64,000 nucleotides of DNA, from NCBI RefSeq assembly GCF_009870125.1, contig NC_046683.1, positions 45,089,869 through 45,153,868 on the forward strand, in the 5' to 3' direction. This document shows positions 39,057-49,900 of the stretch, piece after piece (positions within the stretch are counted from its first letter, which is position 1; each line of letters starts with the position of its first letter). Both the position numbers and the translations under genes were made by a program. The stretch comes from Drosophila pseudoobscura. Lineage: Eukaryota; Arthropoda; Insecta; Diptera; Drosophilidae. Below the pieces are notes generated by a model that saw only the letters and a list, made by a program, of their open reading frames with translations, did not search any database and had not been told where the DNA came from.

Positions 39057-40341
39057 TCAGTATGCTCTGTTGGCTCTAGTTACGTAGTGAGCTCTGGCGG
39101 CTGATAAAATATCAAAGCCGTGATCGATAATCACTTCGTAGGCCGCGTTGGCGTACTTTTCCAAAATAATCTCTTTGATATTATGCAGCACCGATTCGGT
39201 GGAAATAAGGAAGTTCAGCACCGAAGTTAGTTCCTCCACGTGGGTGTCCAAAAAGGTTCGTGTCAGTTGCATGACGAAATTGAAGACATCGGGTGCCAGG
39301 CACTCGGCCATGCCCGTGATCAAATCCTCGAAGCTCTTGGCATTCACAATGTGCTCCATAAATAAAACTTGTCCGTAATCCTTCAGGACGAACCCCACAC
39401 CGACGGAATCATTGGTTGGTCTCACCATCAGGTGGACGGCAGTGCTCGCTCCCACCCCACAGTCCACCGGGGGGGCGTCAGAGCCCACACTCGCCTCAGA
39501 GCTGGCGGAGGCCGACAGGGCCAGGGCTTTATCGGCATCCCTTATTTCACTCTGGCTGCGATCCGCCAATCGACAGCAAGCATTGAAGGGGGGTCCAAGC
39601 CCAGTTAGCTGAAGATCGGTCCAGATATTCGAGCACCGGGGTCTTGGACTTGTCCAACCTGACCTGTCCGTTGACCAGCAGGTAAATGCCTTGCTCTGGG
39701 GCCACCATCACTCCGGCGGGCAGGTCGTTGGTGGCCACATACGAGGACCAGTTCTGGTAGACGCGTCCGTTCCCATCTGCGAAGACCATGGAGCAGTTTG
39801 AGCTGGAGCTGTTGGGACTGCTGCTTTCGTGTGCCCACAAGGAAAATAATTACATTCTCCGATAGCCAGGAGGCGACTTACTGACACAACGACGCGAGCG
39901 GACGACAGGGTGACAGGAAAAGGATTGGCAGTCCTCCGCGCGATTAACGTCCTCCTCGCCGGCGACAACCAATACGTAAATTATGGAGGAGAGCGACTGT
40001 CTATTTGTGTATTTGCCTGAAAATACTCGTGTGGCTACGTCTCTCAGGGAGTGGGCAAGTTTGGCGAGGGCTCATACGCTGCTTCCAGACGGCATTGGCG
40101 GCGATTAAGCACTTCCGTGCGGTCTCGTATTCGAGACTTTCCCGTACTCTGGGCTTCTCTTCATCACCATTCGATGGCTCCACATAGCGTGTTACCTCGT
40201 GGAGCTTCCGCACTAAGATGTCTCCTTGGTCCTCGGACAAGCTGGAGATGGTGTCATCATAGCTGGTGCCCTAAGCAACCCGAACAATACTCACAGGTCC
40301 CAGAAGTTCTCCGCGGCATGATCGGCAAAGTTCTGCTGAAC
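39057..40341 (-). pseudogene. truncated, frameshifted 3' part of an unrecognised multi-exon gene
   Basis: Read on the minus strand from a splice-acceptor-like TTTTTACATTAG (ending 40342), coding-quality sequence runs to a TGA at 39057. It is broken in three places. There is an in-frame TGA near 40294, which could be bypassed only by a 32-nt GT..AG segment (40294-40263) that is unusually short for a fly intron. The frame changes near 40067-40078. A run of six C (plus-strand G at 39588-39593) shifts the frame again, and five C would restore it. A further normal-looking intron (GTAAGT..AAGCAG) lies at about 39835-39890. Segments include 'LSEDQGDILVRKLHEVTRYV', 'VFADGNGRVYQNWSSYVA' and a C-terminal helix-rich domain. 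I do not recognise the family. The 5' exons are missing, replaced by the right arm of inverted repeat A. The retained introns argue for a genomic duplicate and against a retrocopy. Sequencing error could explain one homopolymer break but hardly all three. Confidence 0.7.
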
Positions 40342-40432
40342 CTAATGTAAAAACCGGCAAAGAGAGCAAGCTTTGATAGTTTTAGAGCAGCCAGCATTTA
40401 ATATTCATATACATTCTACCCCATGTTATGCC

Positions 40433-41007
40433 CGGCCTAGAAGCATATTCAAAAAATGCATTTCCCCACAAATGGGCGCCACATTGCCCTTCGAATAAAC
40501 TGTTGTATACTTGTGTTGCGGAACATTCGAACTCGATCAGCTGACGCGAAACCTATCCAACTCACCATGCGACTGGAATCGCCAAGGCAGAAATATTCAT
40601 AGGGTATGGAGTAGATTTTTTGCCACAACACTGATAGTACTTTGATATTGTTAAAAATAGCAATATGTATATTCCTTACATGAGAAAAATAACATTAATA
40701 TTTATCCGATACCGAGTACCGGTCCCTTAAAAATATCTCTGAGTTTCTGTTTGGGCAAAGAATACAGGGTATAGAAATTTCCATACAACTACAGAAGAGG
40801 TTTAAGCTTAGCAGATGCAACTCGAACCTCTGGGCTGTGCTACGGAAAGGTATGGACAGCGAGCGTAAAAACCCAGCAACATAAACAGCATGCCATACAA
40901 ACCTCACCTCACCTTAGGTACCTTATATGACGGCAACAAGGCGGTCGTATTTAAAAGAACAGCCTTCCCGCCCCGAAACTTGTGAATGTGAATTCATGTG
41001 TTTCGGA
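40433..41007 (-). repeat. inverted repeat A, right arm
   Basis: This is the reverse-complement partner of 38495-39050. It has an extra insert of about 60 bp containing GGGACCGGTACTCGGTATCGG (reverse complement; near 40690-40760) and a few substitutions, for example those changing the shared frame's Met to Ile and Leu to Ile. It ends 92 bp from the acceptor of the enclosed pseudogene and 124 bp before inverted repeat B. Confidence 0.92.
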
Positions 41008-41130
41008 TATTAAATTGGATGCCTAATTCTCTTTTCCATTAATGCACGAACAAATCATATGGAGTCGCAGCAAATTTAAATTTGGCTGTATGGTGAGTTT
41101 TTCAATGTTTTTCTTCTCACCATTTTACAA

Positions 41131-41310
41131 AATTGATTCATTAATCGGATAAAATTATCGGACAATTCTATCTAGCTAGTAATATTCTACGGAAGATCAA
41201 AAACGAGGAATAAGTAAAATATAGCTTGAATTTGTCAGGATATTAACGGTATATTTTTCAAATGCGACGGTATATTTTGGTATATTTCTGATGGTCGATA
41301 AGTCCAGCTG
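41131..41310 (+). promoter_or_regulatory. inverted repeat B, copy 1: promoter region of the 41.4-kb gene
   Basis: About 180 bp end 106 bp before the ATG at 41416. They contain three GGTATATTT elements (resembling fly core-promoter motif 6) and an E-box-like CAGCTG at 41305. The same sequence, inverted, lies upstream of porphobilinogen synthase at 44964-45156. The match covers GTAATATTCTACGGAAGATC, AACGAGGAATAAG, the GGTATATTT elements and GGTCGATAA..CAGCTG in the same order and spacing. Confidence 0.75.
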
Positions 41311-41415
41311 TTTATGTATCTTCGATCAAACACTTGCAGAAAATTTAAGAAAACGGAAAGTTTGCGAGAAAATGCCCTGTGTCTGAGAAATCCTAGCCGT
41401 GAAAGAGTGGTCGCC

Positions 41416-43088
41416 ATGGACAAGATTCTGGAAGAGGTGAGTGGAAAAGAGTTCCTTTCACGCGATGCGGGAAAAAGAAAAGCCTTTTCACACCCTTTTT
41501 CCATTCGGGTTTTCAGGTCAAAGGCAATGTACAAAAGAAGTTTAACGAGGTTCGCGCGGCGCTGCATATGCGCGAGAAGCTGCTGCTGCGACAGCTGGAG
41601 GTTATCGCCAACACCCAGCAGCAGCAGATGCAGCTGAAGGCGTCGCCTGTGGACAGCGCGGATAGTGCGGACCAGGGCGGTGTCCGCTTCATCACTGGCG
41701 ATGGGGACGAGGAAGAGAAGCTGCTGGCAGCCATTCGCAGCTTTGGCCACTTCCTGCTGGACAACAGCAACATGCAGCTGGCGCTGCAGGATTATCGGAA
41801 CACCGGACTGCGCAGTGAGGACTACATCGAGCCGCTGGACGACCACGATACGATGTACAAATACCTGCAGGACCGCAAGATCTCCTACTATGACCTGGAG
41901 GACGAGGCGCAGCCCGAGGCCATTGTGGTGGACTTCTCGGGGAACAAGAGTGTCGTCGAGGAGAACGCCAAGCGTTCCATTATCAACATAACGCTGCAGG
42001 AAGCCAAGGAACTGATACGCAAGGCAAAGATACAGCGCGATTCCCACGTGCCTGTGGCCGTGCCGCCGCTCAATCTGGAAGAGCTGGACGATGAGCTGGA
42101 GTCGTCAATAGCCGATGCTGTCTCCAGTCTGGGCCGAGAGACGGCCAAGTCGAAGAGCAGCTGCCTCGAGCTGCCATCGGCTGATCCCCCCACCAAGCCC
42201 AAGGGCCGCAAGCAGCGCTTCAAACCAAAAATCACAATCAACAACTGCAACGGCACCATCAACCTGCGCAACATCGCCAGCCTGACGATCAACTGCGCCA
42301 CCGAGGAGGCCGTCAGTGCGGAGATACCGATCGTGAAGTCTGCCGACTCCAGCAGCAACACCGATCACTCCCACTCGCATTCTCAATCGCAGTCGCAGTC
42401 GCATTCCACTCCGACAACCACCGCCTCCAGCTCGAACTATTCGAGCAATGCGAGCTCCCGTTCGCAATCGAAGAAGCAGTCGAAGAAGAATGCTAGGCCG
42501 GCGGCACAGACGGTGGAGGAGCCGCCAAAGCAGCAGGCCTCCAGCTCTGGCCAGTCTACACCGACCCCCAGGAACGGGTATCGTTTTCAGGAGGTAGACA
42601 CTCACGACGTCACCTGCGACTTCTACAATCGCCTGCTCAACGAGATCAAGAAGAGCATGAAGGAGAAGCCGCGGCGCCCATACAACAATGTGCCAGAGCC
42701 AGAGCCAGAGGCACCCACAACGACCTCGTCTGTGCAGACAGCAGCCGCCGATTCTAGCTGCGATGCCAACTCCAACACAGTGCAGCCGCCGAGGCAAGAA
42801 GACGTGTCCATATCCAGCAGCACCACCACAACCACCAACACCCAGAGCCAAAGCCAGGCCACAGAGTCGGTGTCGGGGTCACAGATAGCGCCGGGGAGGC
42901 GCTTAGTCCTCAAGAACTTCGAGAACTTGAAGATCATCCTAGAGGCAAACAGTGGGGACGAGGACTCCTTCCATCCGGTGCAAATCGAGCAGTGGCTGGC
43001 CGAGATCATATCCGAAACGGACCTGGAGCCGATGCAAAACACGGACATTCTCGAGCACAGCCAGATCAACAATACCGAAAGCCCCTAG
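41416..43088 (+). CDS. uncharacterised coiled-coil, Ser-rich protein
   Basis: Two exons encode 530 residues: 41416-41436 (seven codons, Kozak-like GTCGCCATGG) and 41517-43088, joined across an 80-nt GTGAGT..TTTCAG intron in phase 0. Residues about 8-45 are a charged amphipathic helix ('NEVRAALHMREKLLLRQLEV'), probably a coiled coil, followed by poly-Gln. A conserved-looking acidic globular region follows to about residue 220. Next come a basic patch (GRKQRFK), an unusual Asn/Ile strand-rich stretch ('ITINNCNGTINLRN', about 246-259) and a His-Ser/Gln-Ser low-complexity linker (about 285-324). The linker continues as Ser/Thr-rich sequence, and the protein ends in an acidic tail. No catalytic motif or membrane segment is visible. 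It converges on Pbgs: the 3' ends lie within 810 bp, with an ATTAAA at 43459 as a possible poly(A) signal. I do not recognise a family. A scaffold or regulatory role is only a guess. Confidence 0.85.
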
Positions 43089-43897
43089 GCAGGCAGGCAG
43101 GCAGGCCAGGCAGCATCCCAGCGATAGCCATAATCCCACATAAATCGCAATCAATCCTTAAAACGCACTCAGTATTCTCCCCCACATATACACATATTCA
43201 CGACTATTCGTACGTAGCTATAGTTTCCCCTTGAATTAGTTGTTTTATCTCGATCTGAGGACCCCCCTCATGTACTTATTGCATTTGATTTTGTGATTTT
43301 ATCGTTTTGTAAGACTTGAAAGTGTACCAATTTTATGAGCCACTAGGCCTAGGCTAGCATGTAAGAGCTGTAGGCAGTGTTCACTGTTCGCCACATCATA
43401 CATACAGTTATATAAATACATATATCTCTAATCGAAATCGAAATCGAAATCGGCCTACATTAAAGTGCTAAATGCCAACGTCTGGACCACACTTTCGCTG
43501 GCCCACTGGTTCGACCGGTTCGCCCGCTGAAAAATTGTGAAATATTCGACCAATCAATTGAAATTCGAAATGCGTTGCCCCACAAGTACATCCGCACATG
43601 GCACATAGCGCACAGCACACAACACAGAGCGCACAGCGCACAGCGCACATTAGACTTCCAAATCGGATCGATTGATAAGCACGCAGATACGCAGATACAC
43701 AAAATTGTGTATGTACGTATATGGAAGTGTATTCTGACGACGCCACAGAAGCACCAGTAATGCTGATTACACATGAATTACAGAGTGACAATTCTAAAAA
43801 CTAAAGACGAAACCCGAGGAACCTATGTTACATATATTGTATTTTGTGTGATTGCACGCTTCTTGAGACTTTCGTATGGTTCAGTCTTTCCGTTTCT
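43089..43897. other. shared 3' region of two convergent genes
   Basis: The 3' UTRs of the 41.4-kb gene and of porphobilinogen synthase face each other here. Plus-strand ATTAAA at 43459 could end the former. No AATAAA is visible for the minus gene close to its stop, and the AATATA-like sequence near 43835 is a weak candidate. A CAGG run follows the plus-strand stop and a GCACAC/GCACAGC tract lies at 43605-43650. Confidence 0.5.
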
Positions 43898-44881
43898 TTA
43901 GGCGGTCCTGCCAATTATGTCCAGCAGGTAGGGGGTGTAGTAGGTAATGATGCAATCGGCCCCAGCGCGACGGAAGCTTCGCATGGACTCCAGCACGGCA
44001 TCGCGCAGCTCGAAGGCACCTGCCTTAGAGGCGTGATAGAGCATGGCGTACTCGCCGGACACCTGGTACACGTACAGTGTGTGGTAGGGATAGGAGTCCT
44101 TGGTCTGTCGCAGAATATCCAGGTACGGCATGCCGGGCTTCACCATCAGCATGTCCGCCCCCTCGCTGACATCGCGCTGAATTGCGCGCATGGCCAGGCT
44201 GCGGGATCCACTGGGCAGCTGGTAGCACCGCCGATCGCCGAACTTGGGGGCCGACTGAGCCGCCTCCCGGAACGGACCGTAGAAGTTGGACGCGAACTTG
44301 GCGGAATAGGCCAGCAGCGAGACACTGTTCAAGCTGGCGTCGATCAGGGCCTGCTTGATGGCCCGCACGCGGTTGTCCATCATGTCGGAGGGAGCCACGA
44401 TGTGGGCCCCAGCCTGTCCGTACGCTATAGCTATCTCGGCTATCCGCTTTATGCTCGGTCCGTTCTCCAGGCCTGCCTTGCCGAGGAGGCCGCAGTGGCC
44501 GTGCGAGGAATAGGGACAGATGCACACGTCACAGGCAATGAGCAGGTCGGGAAACCATTCCCGCAGCTTGGGCAGGGCCCGCACCACAGGGTTCACCGCC
44601 GAGTCCGCATTCGAGGCCTCCTCGTCCTTCAGTTCAGACTCTACCACGCCGAAGAGTAGCACGGAGGTCAGTCCCTTCTTGACCAGCGGCTCCAGGTGAT
44701 CTCGCAGTCGGTTCACTCCGAACCTGGAGATCCCTGGCATGCTGGCGATCGGCTGCACATCGTCGTCGTTGCTCACAATGAAGACGGGGTACATCAGGTT
44801 GTGAGGCGAGATTTCACAGCCCGACTCCTGCAGCAGTCGCAGGGTGGGATGGTGCATGCCACTGTGTAGTTTCCGGTCCAT
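43898..44881 (-). CDS. Pbgs: porphobilinogen synthase (delta-aminolevulinate dehydratase)
   Basis: This is an intronless 327-residue protein. I use the ATG at 44881 ('[12 protein letters not shown]'), which gives the usual family length (human ALAD 330). The frame stays open upstream, but that extension lies in the promoter repeat side. The enzyme condenses two 5-aminolevulinate molecules to porphobilinogen in cytosolic haem synthesis. Visible hallmarks are the zinc-binding cysteine cluster '[15 protein letters not shown]', the first active-site lysine in '[14 protein letters not shown]', and the Schiff-base lysine in '[15 protein letters not shown]'. '[10 protein letters not shown]' also matches the family, so nothing essential is missing. 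Its promoter lies in inverted repeat B copy 2, whose inner edge is 83 bp upstream of the ATG. Confidence 0.97.
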   Translation of the reverse strand: MDRKLHSGMHHPTLRLLQESGCEISPHNLMYPVFIVSNDDDVQPIASMPGISRFGVNRLRDHLEPLVKKGLTSVLLFGVVESELKDEEASNADSAVNPVVRALPKLREWFPDLLIACDVCICPYSSHGHCGLLGKAGLENGPSIKRIAEIAIAYGQAGAHIVAPSDMMDNRVRAIKQALIDASLNSVSLLAYSAKFASNFYGPFREAAQSAPKFGDRRCYQLPSGSRSLAMRAIQRDVSEGADMLMVKPGMPYLDILRQTKDSYPYHTLYVYQVSGEYAMLYHASKAGAFELRDAVLESMRSFRRAGADCIITYYTPYLLDIIGRTA

Positions 44882-44963
44882 ACTTCCGTCTATTTCACTC
44901 AACTTTCTTTGCTTTTCTCCCGAAAACGGCAGAAGTGTCAACACCAGTGAGAATCAGCTGATT

Positions 44964-45156
44964 CAGCTGTAGTTTATCGACCCTCAGAAACATACCAAAA
45001 TATACCGTCTCATTTGAAAAATATACCGTAACTATAATGAAGAGTGCAAGATATATTATACATATTCCTCGGTTTTGATATTCCGTAGAATATTACTCAC
45101 TAGATAGAAACTTCAGCCCTGCCCACATAGTTTAATTCGATTAATTAATCAATTTT
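44964..45156 (-). promoter_or_regulatory. inverted repeat B, copy 2: Pbgs promoter region
   Basis: Read toward Pbgs this gives the same ordered elements as copy 1: GTAATATTCTACGGAATATC, ACCGAGGAATATG, GGTATATTT, GACGGTATATTTTGGTAT, GGTCGATAA and CAGCTG. Between the repeat and the ATG, a second CAGCTGATT lies at 44954. Both copies point toward the gene they precede. Confidence 0.75.
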
Positions 45157-46020
45157 CTACTTGATCGGCTTATTTTAAATACTTGCTTTTTTGGATCTTG
45201 TCTAGAACAAGGTTTAAACAAAAAAGGTAAAGAAAAAAGCAGTGGCAACGTAAGTGAGTATGGAAGCAGCTTTACTGGGGGGTATGGGCATTTTAATACC
45301 CTATTATGTATACCCTGTTTTAAAATGGCCTTTTCTCAGATTCATATTTTTTAGACATATTCAAACATATGATTTGTGTCTTGTATATAAATCTCGATCC
45401 CGATCGATCTTGGTCTCTGTAAGAAGACAATAAGCTGCAAAATATCGTTGAAATAGCTTTAAAACAGAAACTGACTAGTTTCTGCATATATGTATAAATA
45501 GGAGCTTGAGATGACAAAAATTGTCTCAACTCTATAATATCAATTTCCCAAGGGTATAAAGAAGAGTCTTAACCGGTTCGGCCATCATTTTGAGCGCCAA
45601 ATAGAAATTCTTTGAAAGTGAATAAGCGGCAAGGATTTAAATGCATTAAATTGAACCTTATCCTCTACTAGGCTAGAAAATAACGCAGAGTATGTGACAT
45701 CAACATTCATAGGGAATGCTACGAGTTCCAGCTCGTGTTGATTTTAGGTAGGTACTACTATAAAAAAAAAATTGGAATGAATGCATGAGCTGTAACAATT
45801 ACATTATAAATTTGGCCGTCTCCAATGATTTTGCGCGGAACATTTGGAACTGTCTTCGATTTACGTTTTCCCACTTCGTTCCGCCATGAAGTTTTAGAAG
45901 TTTAGAAGTTATCATAGGTATAGGAACCATTTCAACCTACTCCGACTTCCAATTCCAGAGGTTATTCGAATACGGAAATATAGCAAAACTCTGGTTCTGA
46001 TTCTGCGTACGACTATTTAT
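45157..46020. other. intergenic DNA with repeat-like remnants
   Basis: No gene. 45280-45560 contains paired 'TATACCCTGT' and 'AGGGTATA' stretches and a CTCGATCCCGATCGATCTTGGTC segment. These are typical of degraded non-coding transposon remnants in flies. The family cannot be named from this. Confidence 0.4.
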
Positions 46021-46996
46021 TACTTTTCAAGTATTTTCGTTAAAATTCAAGTGAAATAAATTGTATTATTAATTGTACAGCAATAAATGATGGTGTCGAA
46101 TGCTACGTTCCTCACACCCTCATGCACACATGCTCGCTCGGGCGAGCCTGCCTCCTCATATTCCGTACATTTGCCCGTAAATGGAAAACTAAACATATGC
46201 ACTGCACTACGAGTGTACATAGTAGTAGGATATACATTACAAGAAATACACACGAGTATGTACCCACACATGTGGGTATGTACTACAGATACAAATACTA
46301 GTAGTCGCAAACATACATTCCACGCTTAGAAGTAATTTAATTAAACACAAATACGTAAAATTGTGGTGTCGCCTGTCCCCGTCGTTAAAACTTGTACTTT
46401 CGACTTAAATTTAGTTAGTGAAATAATCAGTAAACGAGAACGAGAACAGAATTAACTTCTAACTTAATCGTAAACGTAAACGAGTTGGATAAATATTTGG
46501 TTTGGTTTTCAATTGTAAGTAACAGCCATTGGAAGTGCGTTTGGGTTCGGTTTTGTTCTTCTTCTGTTGAGAGATGCCTTGAGCTGCGATGCGATGCGGA
46601 TGACGATGGCGATGACATTAGCCTCCACTAAGAAACCAGAGAATGGTGATAGTGCACACGTAGCTGGCGACGACGCTGCCGGAGCTTGGGCAGCGCCGGC
46701 TTGACTTCTGCTGCTCCGTGCAGAGTGACTGTGTAGGAGTGCAGCTTGATGAGCGGCTCTCTAACTTCAAGCTCCGTTCTGGGCTTGTTCTGGTCGTTGT
46801 GGTGTGGTGGTGCTGTTGATGTTTCAGATGTTGCTAATGCTGCTGGTGTGTGGGCTGATGGTGTGCTGGAAGTAGCATTCCGGAGACACGTTGTGGTATT
46901 ATCCGTCTTTATAGTAGTTGCTGGTGGTGCTGTTATACGTGGCTGGCCTCCCTTGCCCCCTAGTCGTCGCGCTACTGGTCGTTCGCCTTGAGCTGG
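46021..46996 (-). other. 3' UTR and downstream region of spermine synthase
   Basis: The 3' untranslated region of the minus-strand gene begins at 46996. A minus-strand AATAAA (plus TTTATT at about 46016) is a possible poly(A) signal, which would give a UTR of nearly 1 kb. The Val/Gly-rich plus-strand frame at 46746-46991 is TGTTGCTG-type repeat sequence antisense to the UTR. Confidence 0.45.
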
Positions 46997-49900
46997 TCAA
47001 GCGAAAGACACTTGATAGAAGAGCCACTCTTCCATAAATGACGGAACGAATGCCTTCGATGTGGTGAACTTAACCTTCGGCTTGAGCAGTGACAGCTGCT
47101 CTTCGAACAGCTCCAGAGATTCAGTGCAGCTGGTGCCGTTGCCGTGAGTCAAGAACTTGCCATCGGGCTTCAGCACCTTGAACGAGTGCTCGAAAATGGT
47201 CCTAATAAAATCCCAGTCGACACCGACAGGTGCCCCCGTTATGGGTATGTCGGTGAGGTCCCCGAACACATAGTCAAACTTGCGGCCCTCGCCAATGAAC
47301 TTCTTCAAGTACTCTACACAGTCGCCCACAACGATTTCGTACTGGTCGCTCCTGCGCTTCTCCAGAACATCGCCGCAAATCGAATTGAGATACTTGTTGC
47401 AGGCCTCCATCACCAGCTCATCGATCTCCAGCATCACCACGTGCTTGGGGTTCTCCTTGAGCAGCTCGTACAGCAGGGCGCCGTCCCCGCCACCCAGAAT
47501 GCAGATCTCCTTGCCCTCATAGTTTTCAATGCCACGACCCATCAGGGTTTCCGTATAGATCAGATCGGACTCGGCGATGTCTGTAAAAAGGGGGAAATGA
47601 TTATATCATGCTCGAGCTCACACTGGCGCTAATCGATTGCCGATGGCCTGGCTTGGTCTGGTTGCCTTTATGTGGCACTTACTCTGAAGCTCGTCCAACA
47701 GCAGCATGTTTCCCAGGGTCTTTGAGTGTAAGATTTGAATCTTCTGGAAGGGCGAGCGCACCTCGTAGACCAGCTTGTCGATATCGTACTCAATGATGCG
47801 CTCATCTGCGAAAGATTAACCATTATTAGAATATGCTTCAACATGTGTACATATCTATGCGAATAGGCATTAGAATTCAGTTGACTTTTGGTGGCTAAGC
47901 GGCGGCATGCTGAGAACCAACGGAGAATCAGAAGCAAAACGAACCGAAAATGATAGAGAAAGAACATCAAAGTAACACAGAGGCTCGACTCCCATCAAAA
48001 GAAGGAGCGAGTCCGACATTACATTAACCAAAAATCCGAACTAACGAAAAATGGCTGAAATGAATCTATCATGCTTGGTGCCTCTAGAACTCTCAGAACA
48101 TCAGCTCGGTGCTGCATACGCATACGCTCAACGTTCATTCATACGAGTACATCAAGATGTACGACGAGTATTACATAGTACATGGTACATACATATCAGT
48201 AATCAGTATATCAGTAGTTTGCTCTATTTTGTAAAATGAAAACCAAAGAGTATACGTTACCTGACGATGGAAAATACCTAGGGACATCACCGCGCCTCAG
48301 GGCGGGCAGCTTTTGTCCCCTAATGGCCTTCAGTTTCACGGCCAAGGCATTTTCCAAGCTCTTGCCATGCACCAAGCCCTAGTGGGGGTGGTGGTGGTTC
48401 GATTCGATTCGATTCGTTTCATTTCGTTTCGTTTCGTGGTTGGTGGTTGGTGGTGGTGTAGGTGTAGTTGTTGTTGATCGAGAGCGAGCGAGCGAGCGTA
48501 CGTAGGAGCGAGGCGAGGCGAGGCGAACGAGGCGAGTCGAGGCGGGGCAGGTGACAGACACATGTTGTGCATAGGGCGTATAAGTATAATTTCAATAGTT
48601 TACACATTATTTTATAATTCAGAGATAATTTTGGTGAAATTTCAGTTTGGTTTTTCGTTGTTTTGTTGTCGGATTGCAAGTGGCCCCGAGATGTGGTTGT
48701 TCATGGCGCGAAGATGAGAGATCGGATTGATCGTTTGAATATATATGGAAATAAAAAGTATACAAAAATTAAAAAATAAAAACAAATTATCATAAATCAT
48801 TTAGAGGAGGGAATAAGTACAATACAAAGAACGTCCGGGCCGTCTTTGAGGGCCGTCTTTGGAAACTAGTAGCGTGACGGAACAAGCATGCAGAAACGTC
48901 CTAGGTAATTCGTATTTAGCTAGGATGTAACGCTATACATATGTACATATGTAGGTGGGTGGGTGGATTGGGTGGCAAACCGATTATATTCATGATGTGT
49001 TGTACATAGTAGGTGCATAGAAAATTTCTCTCAGGCCTTGGGACCGACCACCGTGTAATCGCATTTGCACGGATAACATTACTTCACGGACGCTCAAGGC
49101 CCAGCAGCGGAATTTTAAAAGACTGTTCTCGGATTTTCAGGTGGAAAAGTGGTACGAATATATAGTGGGTGGTGGGTAGTGGGTGTTTTTTAGGTATGAG
49201 GGGTTTTTTGTTTTTTGTTGTTGTTGTTTTGTTATATTTATTGCAAATGGAACTGGGCGTAACTAAACTAATTCGACCAACCTGAGCTAGTCATATATAT
49301 GTCGATATATCCGCCGCGCTTTATCGGTGGCAAGTACTTGGACCGATCGGAATCTAATTTCTGTCGCAGAATCAGTTCCATGGTGCGCATGGTCTGCAAA
49401 GTAATGCTTTATTTAAACCTCTTACAAACACAAATGCTGGCACGGATTGGGTAATTGATGAATAAATCAAAAATACATATGGTAGACCACAGCGTAAGGA
49501 ATGACCTTCGCGGCGAACTCTACGAGCGCCCCCCGCTTAGGCAGCCCAGCCGCAAAACTATTAATAGTCGCAAATACTTGGATACTTATGAAAAAGGAAA
49601 GTGAATAAACCAAAAAGGAATCTACAGACCGAGCCATAAATATGCCTCGAGGGCCTGCTGCTGCTGCAGCTGCGATGCAGATTGCAAAATACATACCAAG
49701 AAAAAACACACAATGTTTGTGGGGAAATCGCAGAACCGGCATCAAGATACGCGGAGGCTACGTGTGTATATGTGTATACTCGTACTATCTACATATGTTT
49801 TTCGCTGTTTTTTGTGGCATTGGATCCGAATTTCAATCAATGAACTTGATTTCGAAGCGACCAACCCCACGTGGGCCCCAGAAAGAGAGCAGTAACGAGA

